Below are positions 9,601 through 18,772 of a DNA stretch of 64,000 bases, one piece after another. The position numbers and the translations under genes are program-made. This DNA is from Globodera rostochiensis (taxonomy: Eukaryota > Nematoda > Chromadorea > Rhabditida > Heteroderidae): the NCBI GenBank assembly GCA_018350325.1, contig JAEVLN010000006.1:2928693-2992692 (forward strand), written 5' to 3'. The first letter of the stretch is position 1. Each line of letters opens with the position of its first letter. The notes beneath the pieces are model-generated. The model searched no databases and had not been told where the DNA came from. It saw only the letters and a list, made by a program, of their open reading frames with translations.

Positions 9601-10907
9601 TCACTTCTTTGTTCGACCATATCGCACTCAACCATCCTGCCTAAGGCACTCAATTCTCGAGTCCCTGGGCGTATAAATAAAGTTGCATTTTCAACAAAAA
9701 CAGGCGTCCATTCATAACAATCATTTCCAATTTTCCTATCCCAAAAGATTTTTTCCGGTGTGACAGGAGCACAAAATCCCACTTCTAAGGATTCTTCGTG
9801 CCAACGCGCGACTAAATCATCTCGGTCAAATATTTTTCTAACACCCTCACTCGGCTCAATTTGCAAAACCACTTTAGCCAATTGCATTTGGAATTTTGAA
9901 TTCTCACATGCCTGAATAAATATCTGATCATATTCTTTTTTTCGATCTTCATTTAAACGATAAAGAGCATAATTCACTCGCGTGTTCAAATTTTTATTTT
10001 CCTGGCCTGCCCTGCTGCGTGTCTTTCCTTTCGCAATCTTTTTTTGCCAATTAGCCTCCGGTGTCGTCATCGTTGTGCGTTTTCTTCGGTCAACATTCAA
10101 AATTTCAAAATTTTCTTCATTAATCATTTCATCCTCTTCATTCCGATTTTCGTCTTCCTCATTTCCAATCTCAATCTCTGTCTCATCATTTTCTCCTTCC
10201 TCGATTTCAATCTCCACTTCATTATCATTTTTCAATTTTTCCATTTCGTCCATACTTTGATACAGCTGATCAAGAACAGTATCGTTCACTGCATTGACCT
10301 TCAATTCCTCCTCCTTTTTTCTTACCGGCACTGTAATTGACTCATTCTCGTTTTTATTTTTGGTCTCACGCTCCATAGTCACATTTTTAATCGAAAGGGC
10401 TGGAAAATCTTTGCCACTTTGGGGGTTCTCATTCGTTTTTGGTTTTGTTGTGGTTGTGGCGCTGCTTGGACTAGCTGTGGTCGTTATTATTTTTGGTTTA
10501 TTGGTCGTCGAAACCACTGCTGGTTTAACCGTCGTCTGAACAATTTTTGTCGCGGTTGTCTTTACAACCATTTTGGGTTTAGGGGTTGTTAAGACCACCA
10601 TTTTTGGCTTCGCTGTCGTAGCGACAATTACTTTTGGAGTGGTCGTTGTGACAAAAACTTTTGGTTTAGGTGTTGTGACAACCTTTGGTGTGGTTGTAGT
10701 GACGACCTTTGGGGTGGTTGTTGTGACAACTTTTGGGGTGGTTGTTGTGATGACTTTTGGGGTGGTTGTTGTGATGACTTTTGGGGTGGTTGTTGTGATG
10801 ACCTTTGGGGTGGTTGTTGTGATGGCCCTTGGAGTGGTTGTTGTGACAACATTTGTTATGGTTGTGACCGTTCGCGGTGTTGGGACTGTTGAAAATGTGT
10901 TAGGCAC
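6645..10907 (-). CDS. Retroelement ORF2: env C-half, protease, reverse transcriptase, RNase H
   Basis: A 1420-codon frame; the first listed codon is GTG, but the frame is open from about 11054, so it probably has no own start and is reached by frameshift. Domains: Thr-rich stalk (to about 160); acidic region (to about 275); env-like ectodomain and membrane segment (about 280-580); aspartic protease with ALVDSCASVSYC near residue 660 (the usual D-S/T-G is D-S-C here); reverse transcriptase about 900-1110 with FAIDYRALN, MPFGLTAAPDTFQ and YLDDI (7560-7580); the RT/RNase H connection; and RNase H starting FKIECDASKKAVGAVLLQ near 7100-7140. It ends in a basic stretch. The next frame follows with a +1 offset at a second A7C run near 6675-6685. 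Confidence 0.92.
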   Translation of the reverse strand: MPNTFSTVPTPRTVTTITNVVTTTTPRAITTTTPKVITTTTPKVITTTTPKVITTTTPKVVTTTTPKVVTTTTPKVVTTPKPKVFVTTTTPKVIVATTAKPKMVVLTTPKPKMVVKTTATKIVQTTVKPAVVSTTNKPKIITTTASPSSATTTTKPKTNENPQSGKDFPALSIKNVTMERETKNKNENESITVPVRKKEEELKVNAVNDTVLDQLYQSMDEMEKLKNDNEVEIEIEEGENDETEIEIGNEEDENRNEEDEMINEENFEILNVDRRKRTTMTTPEANWQKKIAKGKTRSRAGQENKNLNTRVNYALYRLNEDRKKEYDQIFIQACENSKFQMQLAKVVLQIEPSEGVRKIFDRDDLVARWHEESLEVGFCAPVTPEKIFWDRKIGNDCYEWTPVFVENATLFIRPGTRELSALGRMVECDMVEQRSEMKNGTQIGIVQTLNEKLRKSRPTYRNIQNPLILKAGAIFQPESIRIEETMLEYRSKMNTLPSSMLRSVQKPNITDVMRLIREEANETLGVVIGKTGDWIDLVATIPEKAKEAATYLKGIAGLFIAIPLVLLFGLILYLVIKYRVIVFAGFRAGVILTRVIRSLLGMKRRKTRVAAVPTAPEIDPMDQETYILDYLPPRVATIMNDPRKLPSIKVHLNGLMTLALVDSCASVSYCRETTARKAGLKIMELDGENMNLSAANDSSIKIVGKVWAKIRIQDASKGNFGEWKAILLVSPDKHCPGPLLIGLPLLTDLKGIIALGERKVRLGDIWTNIVSVVGAESDKPPRIIMEQAEILEPRTENILTARVNESFPKEHNFLVNGVQHQYPGIIVGRTLVAPGDSKKVILQIMNAGNAPIKIYENSHMANLETIQVNALPGDEIASKDYIPPETRWSENLPSMPMEKLNRAPSERINLDGTRLSERARKELGRIVDEFSEAFVGDEGQIGRYNGPIVHRIDLVPGSLPFHLRPYRYPPETQKEIERQIKMMLDQNIIRESESEFASPIVMVPKADKKSWRFAIDYRALNKMTKKRVFHLPNIQELLDLMGAKKFYSCMDMQQGFMQIPMAKEDIEKTAFISHLGIYEFITMPFGLTAAPDTFQRVMNSLRRRLTAAMLIYLDDIIIGSETEEIHLKDIENFLRLLKEVGLKLKIEKCHWGMAEIRYLGFLLSEKGVRMDPKQVQVVQNFRAPKTLTELKSLLGALTYFRRFIRNFAHIARPLQTLTQDKFEGKVEEYWGKEQENALQTLKEMLTTAPVLQSPRFGKLFKIECDASKKAVGAVLLQENGPVAFASRALNRHETNYPSIEREALALVYSVKEFSPYIVGSGITKMITDCSALTGIMKAKELKGRLEKYQMTLQSFDLEIVYRPGKKNLAADFLSRYNVPGIEEVEEPEKVKRNIITESKIKCRRQRVRKKHLRKKFIGKG

Positions 10908-12012
10908 CGTTTTTGGTACCGTAGTCGTTAAGGCTATTTTTGGTATCGTTGTGGTTGTGGGAGGTAACCTTGGCGTGGTACTTTTGGTTGATGAATCAAA
11001 TTCGATATTCGGTGTCGTACTGATTACTGTTTTTTTGTGTGGTACGGGGCAAGGTTATGGTAACCTCGGGGGCTTCGGTCGGTCTTATCACCGCCGTTGG
11101 TGCTGTCGTCGTACTCAACGACGCCTTTTTACCCGATACAGTCCTGTTGGATGGCTTATATTTAAAGAAAACTTCTTGTTTTGCCGGTCTCTCCTTTCTC
11201 ATGGGTTCAATTTTGACCTTGGCGTCCCTTTTGGATCTTTTTTGGTCATTGTGAATGACAATGAATGCGTCGTTTGACATTTTGTAAGCATCTTCCGGTA
11301 CCCCAATAATGCCTTCTCTCTCATCCGATTTTTCCTTTTCAAAATAAAAAACACTTTGTTCCGATTCCACAATAACAGCCTCGTCAGTAATTTCCGCTAC
11401 AAATTCACCAACTGAAAAATGAGTTGCCCAAAATTGCTCACTTGGTTCTGGAATTTCCCAAATAAAAGTTTGCCTTGCTGTATCTTCCCAACCTTTGTAT
11501 GGGTTTAATTTATGTCCGAATGAAGTTACTAAATAAAAGTCCAAAATTCCGCCTTGGCCTTTTTCAATAAAATCATTTACTGTTGTTTGGCACCTTTCAC
11601 CTACCCAGGCATAATCTATTTTTTCTGGGGTCTCTGTTGTCCACAAATTTTCATCCATCCTTTTCATTGTCACGTCCATTTTAGCCTTGAATTTTTGACA
11701 TTGGTCATATCCGGCTCCCTTTACAATTGTCGCATGGCTTTTTATTTCCTTCCAGAGGAAAAGTAAATTACTAGTGCATATCTTTACCATTTTCTGGTAG
11801 CAATTATACACCGGAAACTGTTTCGGGATTCTCACTGGTAAGAAAAGACTTATTTTTATCTCCGCCGCCTTTTGTTGGCTCGGTACTGAACAGTCCGTAA
11901 CATTAGGTAACCATAATGGAGTCATTGGTACTCTGTTGGAACAAATTTGGTACTGAGCTGAAGTTCCTCCCAAAAACAAACAAGCAAGCGCACACAGGGT
12001 CAAGAAGGCCAT
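9160..12012 (-). other. Env-like glycoprotein region between Gag and protease
   Basis: It spans the end of ORF1 and the start of ORF2. Seen in order: signal peptide; Cys-containing ectodomain; RSKR site; a long Thr/Pro/Lys repeat stalk (TTTTPKV units, mucin-like); an acidic stretch (EVEIEIEEGEND type); a second dibasic site RRKR near 10075; a domain with several N-x-S/T sites and three cysteines; one strong hydrophobic segment (GLFIAIPLVLLFGLILYLV, about 9240-9180); and a basic tail. This is the architecture of a type I viral fusion/attachment glycoprotein. The family could not be named, and the role is inferred from architecture alone. Confidence 0.6.
10680..10870. repeat. Tandem codon repeat for Thr-rich stalk
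   Basis: About eight copies of a 24-bp unit (plus strand ggtggttgttgtgatgactt) encode TTTTPKV(V/I) on the minus strand. Units are near-identical, as expected from recent unequal exchange or polymerase slippage. Confidence 0.85.
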
Positions 12013-13275
12013 TGACGGTGTTGGTGACCGCCTCGAAGAGGTGGGAGGGTTTGCTTCCTCTCCTACCAAGTTAATTCTGTAATTCTGTGCCTGACCTCTT
12101 CCTCTCATATTTCCTCGGAAATTTGAAAAATTTCCACGGCCAGGCTCAAAGCCTGGTTTTCTCGCCTGAAATGGTCCTCCTTGTCGGGGAAAATTTGAAT
12201 TCCACATTCGGTTTCCTCCCATTGGTTCAAAGTTCGGGTTTCTGAAATGTTGAGTACCAAAGTTTCTGCCTCTTTGGAAATTTTGACCAGCGTTCCAGTT
12301 ATATACTCTGTTCGGCCCTCGAAAATTTCCTCTTCCCCTGCTGTTACCTCTCCAATTTGAGTTAGTAAATTCCCGTGAGTTGGTAAAGCCTTTTCTTTCC
12401 CCTTCATTGTTTGAACTGTTTTTAATTGCAATTGCGTTTACTTGTTCCTTTAATTCTGCTATTTCTCTTTTTATTTCGTCACCTCTCTCATCATTTTCCA
12501 ATTCTTCCTTTATTTGTAACACTTTGTTTGTTTGTGCCATTGCCTCGCTCAAAGTCGCTGGCTTTTGCATGAAAAACAATTTTCGCTTTAGTGCTGTTGG
12601 TAAGCCGCCTAAAAAGTAATGAATCGTCTCACTTTCCCTTGCTTCTTTCGTGTAATCCGGGTCAGGACATGCCTCTTCGACCCACTCTCGAATTTTGTTC
12701 GCATACTCGACCACACTTTCTCCGCCCAATTTGGCTTTAGCCAACATTCTTCGAGCCCACATTTTGCTGTCAAGCCTTTTTGTCAATTTGGACAATTCTT
12801 CGGTCAAAGACCGCCAGTTATTTTTCTTATCTGGAGCTATATTCTGATACAGCTCTTTTGCTTCCCCTTCCAAGAATAATGGAAGCAATCTGGTGCAATC
12901 CGGTGGCTGCCATCCACTCGCAGTTGCTAATATATTAAACTCCCGCAAGAATTTAAAAAAATCGCCTGACGCATTGAATTTTGGAATTTTCACACCGGCA
13001 GGCAAGTTCGTAGCCGATTTATTTGTTAACCGTCCTTCCAAATCACTAACTTTATCTTTAAGTGCTTGGTATTTTTGTTCCAGATCTTCTGTCATATTCC
13101 TTTTTATTTTTTCTTTCTTGGTCTGTTCTGGTTTTTCCTTTATTTTCTCTTCTTTTCTTTTTTCCCTCTCTTCCGTTCTTTTGTCCCTTTCTTCCCTGGA
13201 CCGAGTTTTGTCCTTGAATCTTTTTTTCAGATAGTCTGGTATCTCCTCCAGATTAATTTGCCACTCAATTTCCAC
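10996..13275 (-). CDS. Retroelement ORF1: Gag plus N-terminal half of env-like protein
   Basis: A 759-codon frame. It opens with a GTG just after a stop; the first ATG is codon 61 (13095). Residues 1-60 are very basic/charged and a coiled region follows. Residues about 95-260 resemble the retrotransposon Gag capsid domain. Residues 305-400 are rich in RG/GRG and N, where a CCHC zinc knuckle would normally sit; none is seen. At residue 422 an internal Met (12012) begins a clear signal peptide (MAFLTLCALACLFLGGTSA). The ectodomain that follows has six cysteines (about 445, 462, 492, 500, 526, 562) and a furin-like RSKR at 680-683, and it ends in a Thr-rich tail. The frame ends at 10996, and the next frame (open from about 11054) continues after a +1 shift at an A7 run. 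No lifted or joined product is proposed. Confidence 0.85.
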   Translation of the reverse strand: MEIEWQINLEEIPDYLKKRFKDKTRSREERDKRTEEREKRKEEKIKEKPEQTKKEKIKRNMTEDLEQKYQALKDKVSDLEGRLTNKSATNLPAGVKIPKFNASGDFFKFLREFNILATASGWQPPDCTRLLPLFLEGEAKELYQNIAPDKKNNWRSLTEELSKLTKRLDSKMWARRMLAKAKLGGESVVEYANKIREWVEEACPDPDYTKEARESETIHYFLGGLPTALKRKLFFMQKPATLSEAMAQTNKVLQIKEELENDERGDEIKREIAELKEQVNAIAIKNSSNNEGERKGFTNSREFTNSNWRGNSRGRGNFRGPNRVYNWNAGQNFQRGRNFGTQHFRNPNFEPMGGNRMWNSNFPRQGGPFQARKPGFEPGRGNFSNFRGNMRGRGQAQNYRINLVGEEANPPTSSRRSPTPSMAFLTLCALACLFLGGTSAQYQICSNRVPMTPLWLPNVTDCSVPSQQKAAEIKISLFLPVRIPKQFPVYNCYQKMVKICTSNLLFLWKEIKSHATIVKGAGYDQCQKFKAKMDVTMKRMDENLWTTETPEKIDYAWVGERCQTTVNDFIEKGQGGILDFYLVTSFGHKLNPYKGWEDTARQTFIWEIPEPSEQFWATHFSVGEFVAEITDEAVIVESEQSVFYFEKEKSDEREGIIGVPEDAYKMSNDAFIVIHNDQKRSKRDAKVKIEPMRKERPAKQEVFFKYKPSNRTVSGKKASLSTTTAPTAVIRPTEAPEVTITLPRTTQKNSNQYDTEYRI

Positions 13276-14997
13276 TCACGTCCGGATTAAATCGGTTCCA
13301 ATCGAATTCAACTTTGACTTCAAAATTTGCCTCGAGTTTCACAGTCAACTCAAATTTGGCTTGCGTTTTACAGTCACTCAAAATTTCACTTCGCTTCAAC
13401 AATAAATTGCCTCAGTGAAATCCAAAAATTCGTGTCCCGCAATTTGAGACAAAAAATTTGAAGTCTTTTTATCCACCTGTTCCTTTGTCCGGTTTTCGAT
13501 CAACTTTGTCCACTTTGTCCCGTCGGCACTGTCTTGAATGTTCACTTTTTGTCCCGTCGGCACTGTCTTGAATGTTCACTTCTGATGGCACACTCAGTTT
13601 GTTTGTCGGAAGTCCGGTGCTCGAGTGCCACACAGGAAATTTGCTATGAATGTCCGACGCGTTCAATTGATTGCAGCACAGATCAGCTTCTCAGGCTGTT
13701 TGTCGGGAGTCCAGTGCTCGAGTGCCACGCAGGAAATTTGCGATGAATGTTCGGTTGTTCGAATTGTACTAGCAAAGAGCAGTTTCTGGCGCGTGATCAC
13801 TTTTGATTAAAGACTTTGATTTTTTGGGACTAAATTTAGTACAACTATTTCAATTTAAGAAATTTTATAGGTAATTGGCAAAATAATTAACTCTTTTGCT
13901 TGGGGAAAGGGAAAGTAAATCGCTTCACTCGGGCAAATTCTCGAAATGAGGACCAAATGGCCTAGGGATCGCTGATTGCCTTCAATTCCACCATTCTTCC
14001 TTTAGATACTTAATTAGAGCCCTCGGGCTTTCTTACTTTTAAGATTAATTGCTTTATTTTGCGATTGGCCAATCACATCACATTCTTTTTATTATTTGGG
14101 CTGTTGACTCTCGTGAGTCTTGTGCCCAATATCATTACTAATTAATCTTTTCTTTCTTTCTTTTATTCTCTCAATCGCTTTTCCCAAACAGCTCCGCCGA
14201 AAAGCAGGGCGCCTTCTGCCTTTTCGGTCAGCCGTTGTTCGGCCTCTGATCCTTCAATCACCAATTGCCTATGAGCGAGTGGGGGGTGGGGGAGCTTTAC
14301 GATCGCCTGATCGTCTGATCGCCTGACGGCTTTTGGCCGCCGAACCAAAGTTTCATCACGAGTCGAAAGAGAGAGAGAGAGGGAGGGAGAGAGAGAGAGT
14401 GAGAGAGAGAGAGAGAGAGAGAATTATGGTGGGGGGTGGTGGTGGTGGAGATGGTAATTGTTGCGCACTAAGTTTTGCAAACTGGTTCACAAGTTTAGTT
14501 TTTGTCTCATTTATTTTCGCCGAATTTTGCCACAATTTTCGGTCATTTTCATCCACTCATTAATATTTTCAAGAGTTTTGTTTTTATGCCTATTCTTCCA
14601 CTTTTCATTCTTTTTGTCAGCCTCTTCGCGTTCGGCTTTGCTTTTCTTTTTTGCTTTCACCGGCCAGCAATTGGTAAATCTGATAGCCCTTGCCTTTGAT
14701 TGCCACCAGTGAGTAATTCGTCTTTGGTCTTCGAATTTAGAGAAAGAGAGAGAAAGAGGCAATGAAATTGACAAACAGAGAAAAAAGGAAATTTCAGTTG
14801 CAGCTGCCTCAAAATTCTTTTGAATTCTAATTTGAATAAATGGGCGGGCGATGGTTTCCACTTTTTCAATTTCATTCCATCACTTTTTATTCATCACAAC
14901 TTCTTCCATTCATTCCAAATTCCCTTCCAAAAAAAAATTTGGTTTTCTTCCGTTAATTTTATTCTCTTTTCATATTTGAACCTTTTTCCAAATCGAT
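13276..14997. other. Retroelement leader, no sense gene
   Basis: The region between primer site and Gag. It holds a duplicated 35-bp block (gtcccgtcggcactgtcttg, 13518 and 13553) and a duplicated block of about 55 bp (gtgctcgagtgccac, near 13616 and 13716). A GA microsatellite lies at 14365-14422. No sense ORF is supported; the antisense ORF starts at 14998. Confidence 0.6.
14365..14422. repeat. GA microsatellite
   Basis: Nearly pure (GA)n with a few interruptions (ggga, agtg). It lies upstream of the antisense ORF and could act as a GAGA-type promoter element, which is speculative. Confidence 0.85.
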
Positions 14998-15414
14998 ATG
15001 ACCGCCTGGGAAACTCGGCCTGATTGTCCTATTTATTGTCCATCCCCCAAAATTTGTTGGGAACCCGTTCATTATTCCGCACCACAAGTGTGCCTTCCTC
15101 CCGGGGTCGACCCAAATGCCTTCCAAAACTACATCTCCTTGAGCGAGGCCAATGCCCTTTGGATGTTCGGCTTGATCTTTGCCGGTGGGCTTGCGATCGG
15201 TCTTCTGCTCTGTCTTCTGCTGTTCACCGGCTTTTCATCCTGCTTTCCCTCTGTTCGCCGTCGTGCTCAAAACTCCAATGCTCCCGGCACTTCTGCTCAA
15301 GCTCCTTCGTTGGCTAATCGTTCCATCCGCGGTTTGGTTCGTCCCTCCGAACCTACTCCGCCTTCCTTTCCGCTCGTTGTGAACGCCCGTCCACCAATCG
15401 ACTCTCTCGTCTGA
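14998..15414 (+). CDS. Antisense single-pass membrane protein in retroelement leader
   Basis: A 138-codon ATG-to-TGA frame on the strand opposite the retroelement genes. The N-terminal 45 residues carry five cysteines (CPIYCPSPKIC and later). A strong hydrophobic segment (ALWMFGLIFAGGLAIGLLLC...) spans residues about 59-83, followed by a basic, Ser/Pro-rich cytoplasmic-type tail. There is no signal peptide, so type III topology is likely. Just after the stop there is a GT donor (TG|GTACGG, 15417) and a good acceptor (TTTGTTTACAG, about 15550), as if the 3' UTR were spliced. No homologue is recognised. Its codons and GC are less AT-biased than nearby noncoding DNA. Either a captured host gene or an antisense viral-type gene; moderate confidence that it is real. 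Confidence 0.5.
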   Translation: MTAWETRPDCPIYCPSPKICWEPVHYSAPQVCLPPGVDPNAFQNYISLSEANALWMFGLIFAGGLAIGLLLCLLLFTGFSSCFPSVRRRAQNSNAPGTSAQAPSLANRSIRGLVRPSEPTPPSFPLVVNARPPIDSLV

Positions 15415-15943
15415 TGGTACGGTCATTTCTTTGATTGAATTTCGACTGGCATTAAAATTGCTTTTTTGTGCGAGAATAATGACCATTTTACGACTTTCTT
15501 CGGTTCATTTTGTTCCTCGCATCACTCTTTACTTTTCTCTTTGTTTACAGGTGCCGACTCTTGCCCTCCAGCGGTCTGGACGTTCCATTTTCGACACTTT
15601 ATTTTCGTCATTATGTTCCCCTTCAGCCATTGCTGATTTCCTTCAATCATTTCTCTTCCTTTATTCGTCCCCCTTGGCTCTTTGCCTTTGCATTTGGGCA
15701 AATCGATTCTCAACATCATCCTTTTCCTTTATTTTTTATTTCGGGCGTTCTTTATTCCTTAATTCCATTCCGGGCAATATTCCTTTCTTGCTTTGGCTGT
15801 GCTTTTGCCATTATCATTTTATTTTAAATATTTTTGTCACACTTTTAACTATTTAAATATATTTTTTACTATTTTTTTTTTTTTTTTTTTTTTATTATTT
15901 TGGGAATAAAAATTATTACATGTTCCGCCTCCCTTTCCCCACT
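15415..15943. other. Rest of leader; A/T homopolymer
   Basis: Contains the putative 3' UTR of the antisense ORF and a run of about 22 T's (15872-15893). No other gene is supported. Confidence 0.5.
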
Positions 15944-15961
15944 TCCTTGGCGGGACCTCCA
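15944..15961 (-). other. Primer-binding site
   Basis: Immediately inside the 5' LTR the minus strand reads TGGAGGTCCCGCCAAGG. It starts with TGG, complementary to a tRNA 3' CCA. Which tRNA primes was not determined. Confidence 0.75.
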
Positions 15962-16251
15962 TGAATGCTGGGACCGCGATGGGTTTGGCCCGGCCCTCCC
16001 CGAGCACGGATGTCAATGTGCCGTTCTTTATTCGGGGGGAAGGATTACATAATATGGGGAAAGTTCCCCCGATTCGGGTAGGGAAGTGGGGAGGAGAATT
16101 GGTTGGTCGGTACGGATCCGATTAGAAGTGAGAGGGGGGGGGGTGATTAGAGGTGTTGGGTAACAGCCCAAAAGGTGGGAGAGACCGCCCCCGGGACAGT
16201 TGTTAATTGGGGAAAACAATTGAGTGGGGAGGGAAGAATGATCGTTGGTCA
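15962..16251 (-). repeat. 5' LTR
   Basis: A 290-bp LTR; in element orientation it begins TGACCAACG and ends CAGCATTCA, directly followed by the primer-binding site. It contains a G10 homopolymer on the plus strand. Confidence 0.95.
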
Positions 16252-17415
16252 GTTACCTCGGTTTTTTTTCAAAAAACAATTTTGGCATTAAAATAATTCA
16301 AAAAGCTCACAATCTCCGTGTTATTTTCCCTTTTGTTGTATTCAAATGGTTTTGAGGCCAAATCGATTTTTGGGAAATTTTTGTATATTCCAAAATTGTT
16401 CGAGTTCGGGATACAGGGTTCGAAAAGGAAAATATAGACCAGCCGCAAGGATAGAACAACAAAAATCAGTTTTTCTTCAATTGGTTCGATCGGGAAATGT
16501 TTTTTCGTTTAACGCCCGCCTTTGCCAACAGGCTGTCGCGATTTTTACCTATTTCATCGCCCATTGCTTCGATCAGACCGGCTATAAAAGCAAAATAAAA
16601 ATAAACAAAAAATTTTTATTTTGTACCTTCTTTTAAAAACTCTTTGATCGCTTCCATTTCATCCTCAAGGCGATTGTTTAAAGTGAATGTGATCGAGATA
16701 TTCTTCCAAATCATTGTTCGCCAATAACGAAGACAACGAATTTCCATCGCTTGAATGCCAAACATTTCCATGAACAACCGGCCAAATTGAAGCAGTCCTT
16801 TTAGAACAAATCGTTTAATTTCAACGTCTGTAATTTGTTCAAAAAAAATTTGATCGTTGTATGGACAAATCTGAAAAATAACCTTTATTTTATGTTTTAT
16901 TATTTGGTCAAATTTACCCATTTGTCCGCTCCATTTGCCGCTTCTTCACATTTTAACACATTCACAACCAACAACATAAACGAACGATTTGTGCCAAAAC
17001 TACGGCCAAATTCGGCAAAATCAAGCCGGTTTGAACAATTGGTGAGTTCATCCATTTTGTCAACCAAATTCCACAAATGTTTCCCGCATTTTTGGTAAAT
17101 AAATTGGCCAATAATTTTAATTACTTCTCCAAATTCTTCTAATTTAATTGGAACTAAACATTTTATTCGTTTAATTGTTATAATATTTAAAACATTTAAA
17201 CTAACATTTCATTCGAAGTTCACTGGTAATTACATTTTCATATTTAAAATGAAAATAGCTCCAATTACTGCAGAACTTCACAAAGACATTGGTCTTTTCA
17301 CTAAAATATAAATTTTTTGTCAATAATAGTAACTGTAATAAGTTCTAATTGATTTATATTTAAATATAAAATGGAATATTCACTACAAAAAAACGTTTTG
17401 ATTAAAATTTTACCT
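16252..17415. repeat. Segmental duplication copy A, right part
   Basis: Matches 24473-25665 closely. It continues the segment split by the LTR element and carries the gene described at 16466-17300. Confidence 0.9.
16466..17300 (-). CDS. Unknown helical protein, copy A (5' end not found)
   Basis: Four exons on the minus strand join in phase: 17300-17206, 17153-16918, 16870-16627, 16581-16466 (stop TGA). Introns are 43-52 bp with donors GTTAGT, GTAAAT, GTACAA and acceptors ending TTTAG, TTTTTCAG, TTATAG. The product has no recognised domain. It is predicted helical and charged, with segments such as DKMDELTNCSNRLDFAEFGR and LLQFGRLFMEMFG that resemble repeats in the neighbouring genes at 18773-20053, 26515-28039 and 28625-29256. 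The first exon begins mid-codon, so a start exon upstream is missing. A paralogue lies at 24727-25549. Function unknown. Confidence 0.65.
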
Positions 17416-18239
17416 TTTTTTAGTCTTTGGTGCCCATTAAGGTTGGGTTTGGGGGGGGGCACATTTAGGGGACTTTGCGGTGCCGATGGGCGCAGGAGTT
17501 AAAAAATTTTGAAATTATTTTAACGGTTTTTTTTGCATTTTTAAAAATTCACCTAATTTTCCTAAACAAAAAATTTGAAATTTTCAATAAATTTTTTTTT
17601 TGGGGGGGGGGGGGGAATAGAGCCCCCCAATTTATCCAATAAATGTTGGGGGAACAATTCAATATAGTTCGCCAAAAATTTACATTTTTACCGAAATACC
17701 TACCAAAAATTACCGCGGTAATAACTAGAGACCGGCAAAATCGAATTTTCGGATCCTGTTGCAGGATTGGAATTCAAAATTTTTTGCAGGACCGGATCCT
17801 GCAGTAATCCTGCAATCCTGCATTTAGAATTTGCGGAATCCTGCGCAGGATTGCAGGATTGAGTCAAAATTTTTCAAAAATCAATTTTTGCCTCAAAATT
17901 AGGGTTTCTCCCCCCCTCTCGGGGCGGGAAAGCCAGGGGTTGGGTTGGCCATGCGGGGATCGGGGACGCCCATTCGGGGGCAGGAGTGAAGAAAATAATA
18001 AAAAAAATTTTCATAAAAATTTCTGCAATGTACATAGGTGATTCTTATAATATGTGAAAAATAAATTTGTGGCTTTCTCCTCATGTTCGACTTGGAAATT
18101 TTTTGGTGGTATGTTTTGAGGCTTTTTAGGAATGGGAGGAGTCGGCGGCGGTGCCGATAGGCGCCGCCGAAAATTTTTGAAGATTTTTAACAATTTTTGT
18201 TAAGAAAAATTGCTTCAAATGATGGCCAATACTTCTGAG
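17416..18239. other. No gene; G-run and tcctgcagg word array
   Basis: Contains a G13 run near 17604 and a word array of aggatcctgcaggatt-like sequence (17735-17870). Part (17640-17720) matches 26160-26240. No coding sequence. Confidence 0.6.
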
Positions 18240-18422
18240 TAAAGCTGTCGGTTTCAAACCGAACCGAACCGAGACCGAAAACCGACATTTTTTCGGTTCG
18301 GTTTTCGGTTACCGGTTCGGTTAACCGAATGCTTCGGTTCGGTTTTCGGTTATCGGTTCGGTTAACCGAAATCTTCGGTTCGGGTTCGGTTAACCGAAAA
18401 TTATTTGAAACCGACAGCCTTA
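18240..18422. mobile_element. hAT-like MITE, word cggttaaccgaa
   Basis: 183 bp with inverted ends taa(a/g)gctgtcggtttc and a perfect 8-bp target duplication cttctgag (18232-18239, 18423-18430). The interior consists of the word aaccgaa/ttcggtt in both orientations. Ends match YARNG and the duplication matches the hAT preference nTnnnnAn (family knowledge). Confidence 0.88.
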
Positions 18423-18772
18423 CTTCTGAGATTTTGGGTGTTTTCCTTGAAAATTTCAAAGTTTTCGATAAATGACTAACTTTTTGAAAATTTTCCTAAA
18501 AATATATAGAATAAAAAGTTGCTCTGATTTTTCTGCATTTTATGACACTAAAATGATAATCATTCAACTTTGAACAAAGTTATGAAGTTTTAAATATTTC
18601 CCCAAAAAAAGAGGAACTAATATGGTCCAAAAAATGTAACATTTTGATTTTGGCAAGAAATTATTTAGGGGGTGCGGGAAAAGACTAAAAAGTTTTTCTG
18701 GGAGCGGGAGGAAAATTTTTGCGCGGACTCTTTTCTAATCGTTACAAAGCTTATTAAAAAATTGCAAACAGC

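Larger units (their letters stand above)
3000..16251 (-). mobile_element. Ty3/gypsy-type LTR retroelement with env-like region
   Basis: A 13.25-kb element read on the minus strand. Two almost identical LTRs (TG...CA ends) bound it, flanked by a 4-bp target duplication GTTA (2996-2999 and 16252-16255). In element order it holds: 5' LTR, primer site, a 2.7-kb leader with an antisense ORF, Gag, an envelope-like glycoprotein, aspartic protease, reverse transcriptase, RNase H, integrase with a very long C-terminal extension, 3' LTR. Three long frames follow one another with a +1 shift at each junction, both at a run of seven A's. The LTRs differ only by one G in a homopolymer and one A/G substitution, so insertion is recent. 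The RT-RNaseH-IN order and YLDD motif place it in the Ty3/gypsy group (family knowledge). The env position is unusual. Confidence 0.95.

Noticed and set aside
10573..11277. Long plus-strand ORF (Val/Thr-rich) opposite the retroelement
   Set aside because: Shadow of the Thr-codon tandem repeat of the minus-strand env stalk.
14333..14563. Plus-strand ORF rich in RERERE upstream of the antisense gene
   Set aside because: It is a translation of the GA microsatellite; composition explains it.
3000..16251. A canonical -1 ribosomal frameshift at the A7 runs
   Set aside because: The downstream ORF is in the +1 (or -2) frame at both sites; a -1 shift meets a stop at the first junction almost at once.
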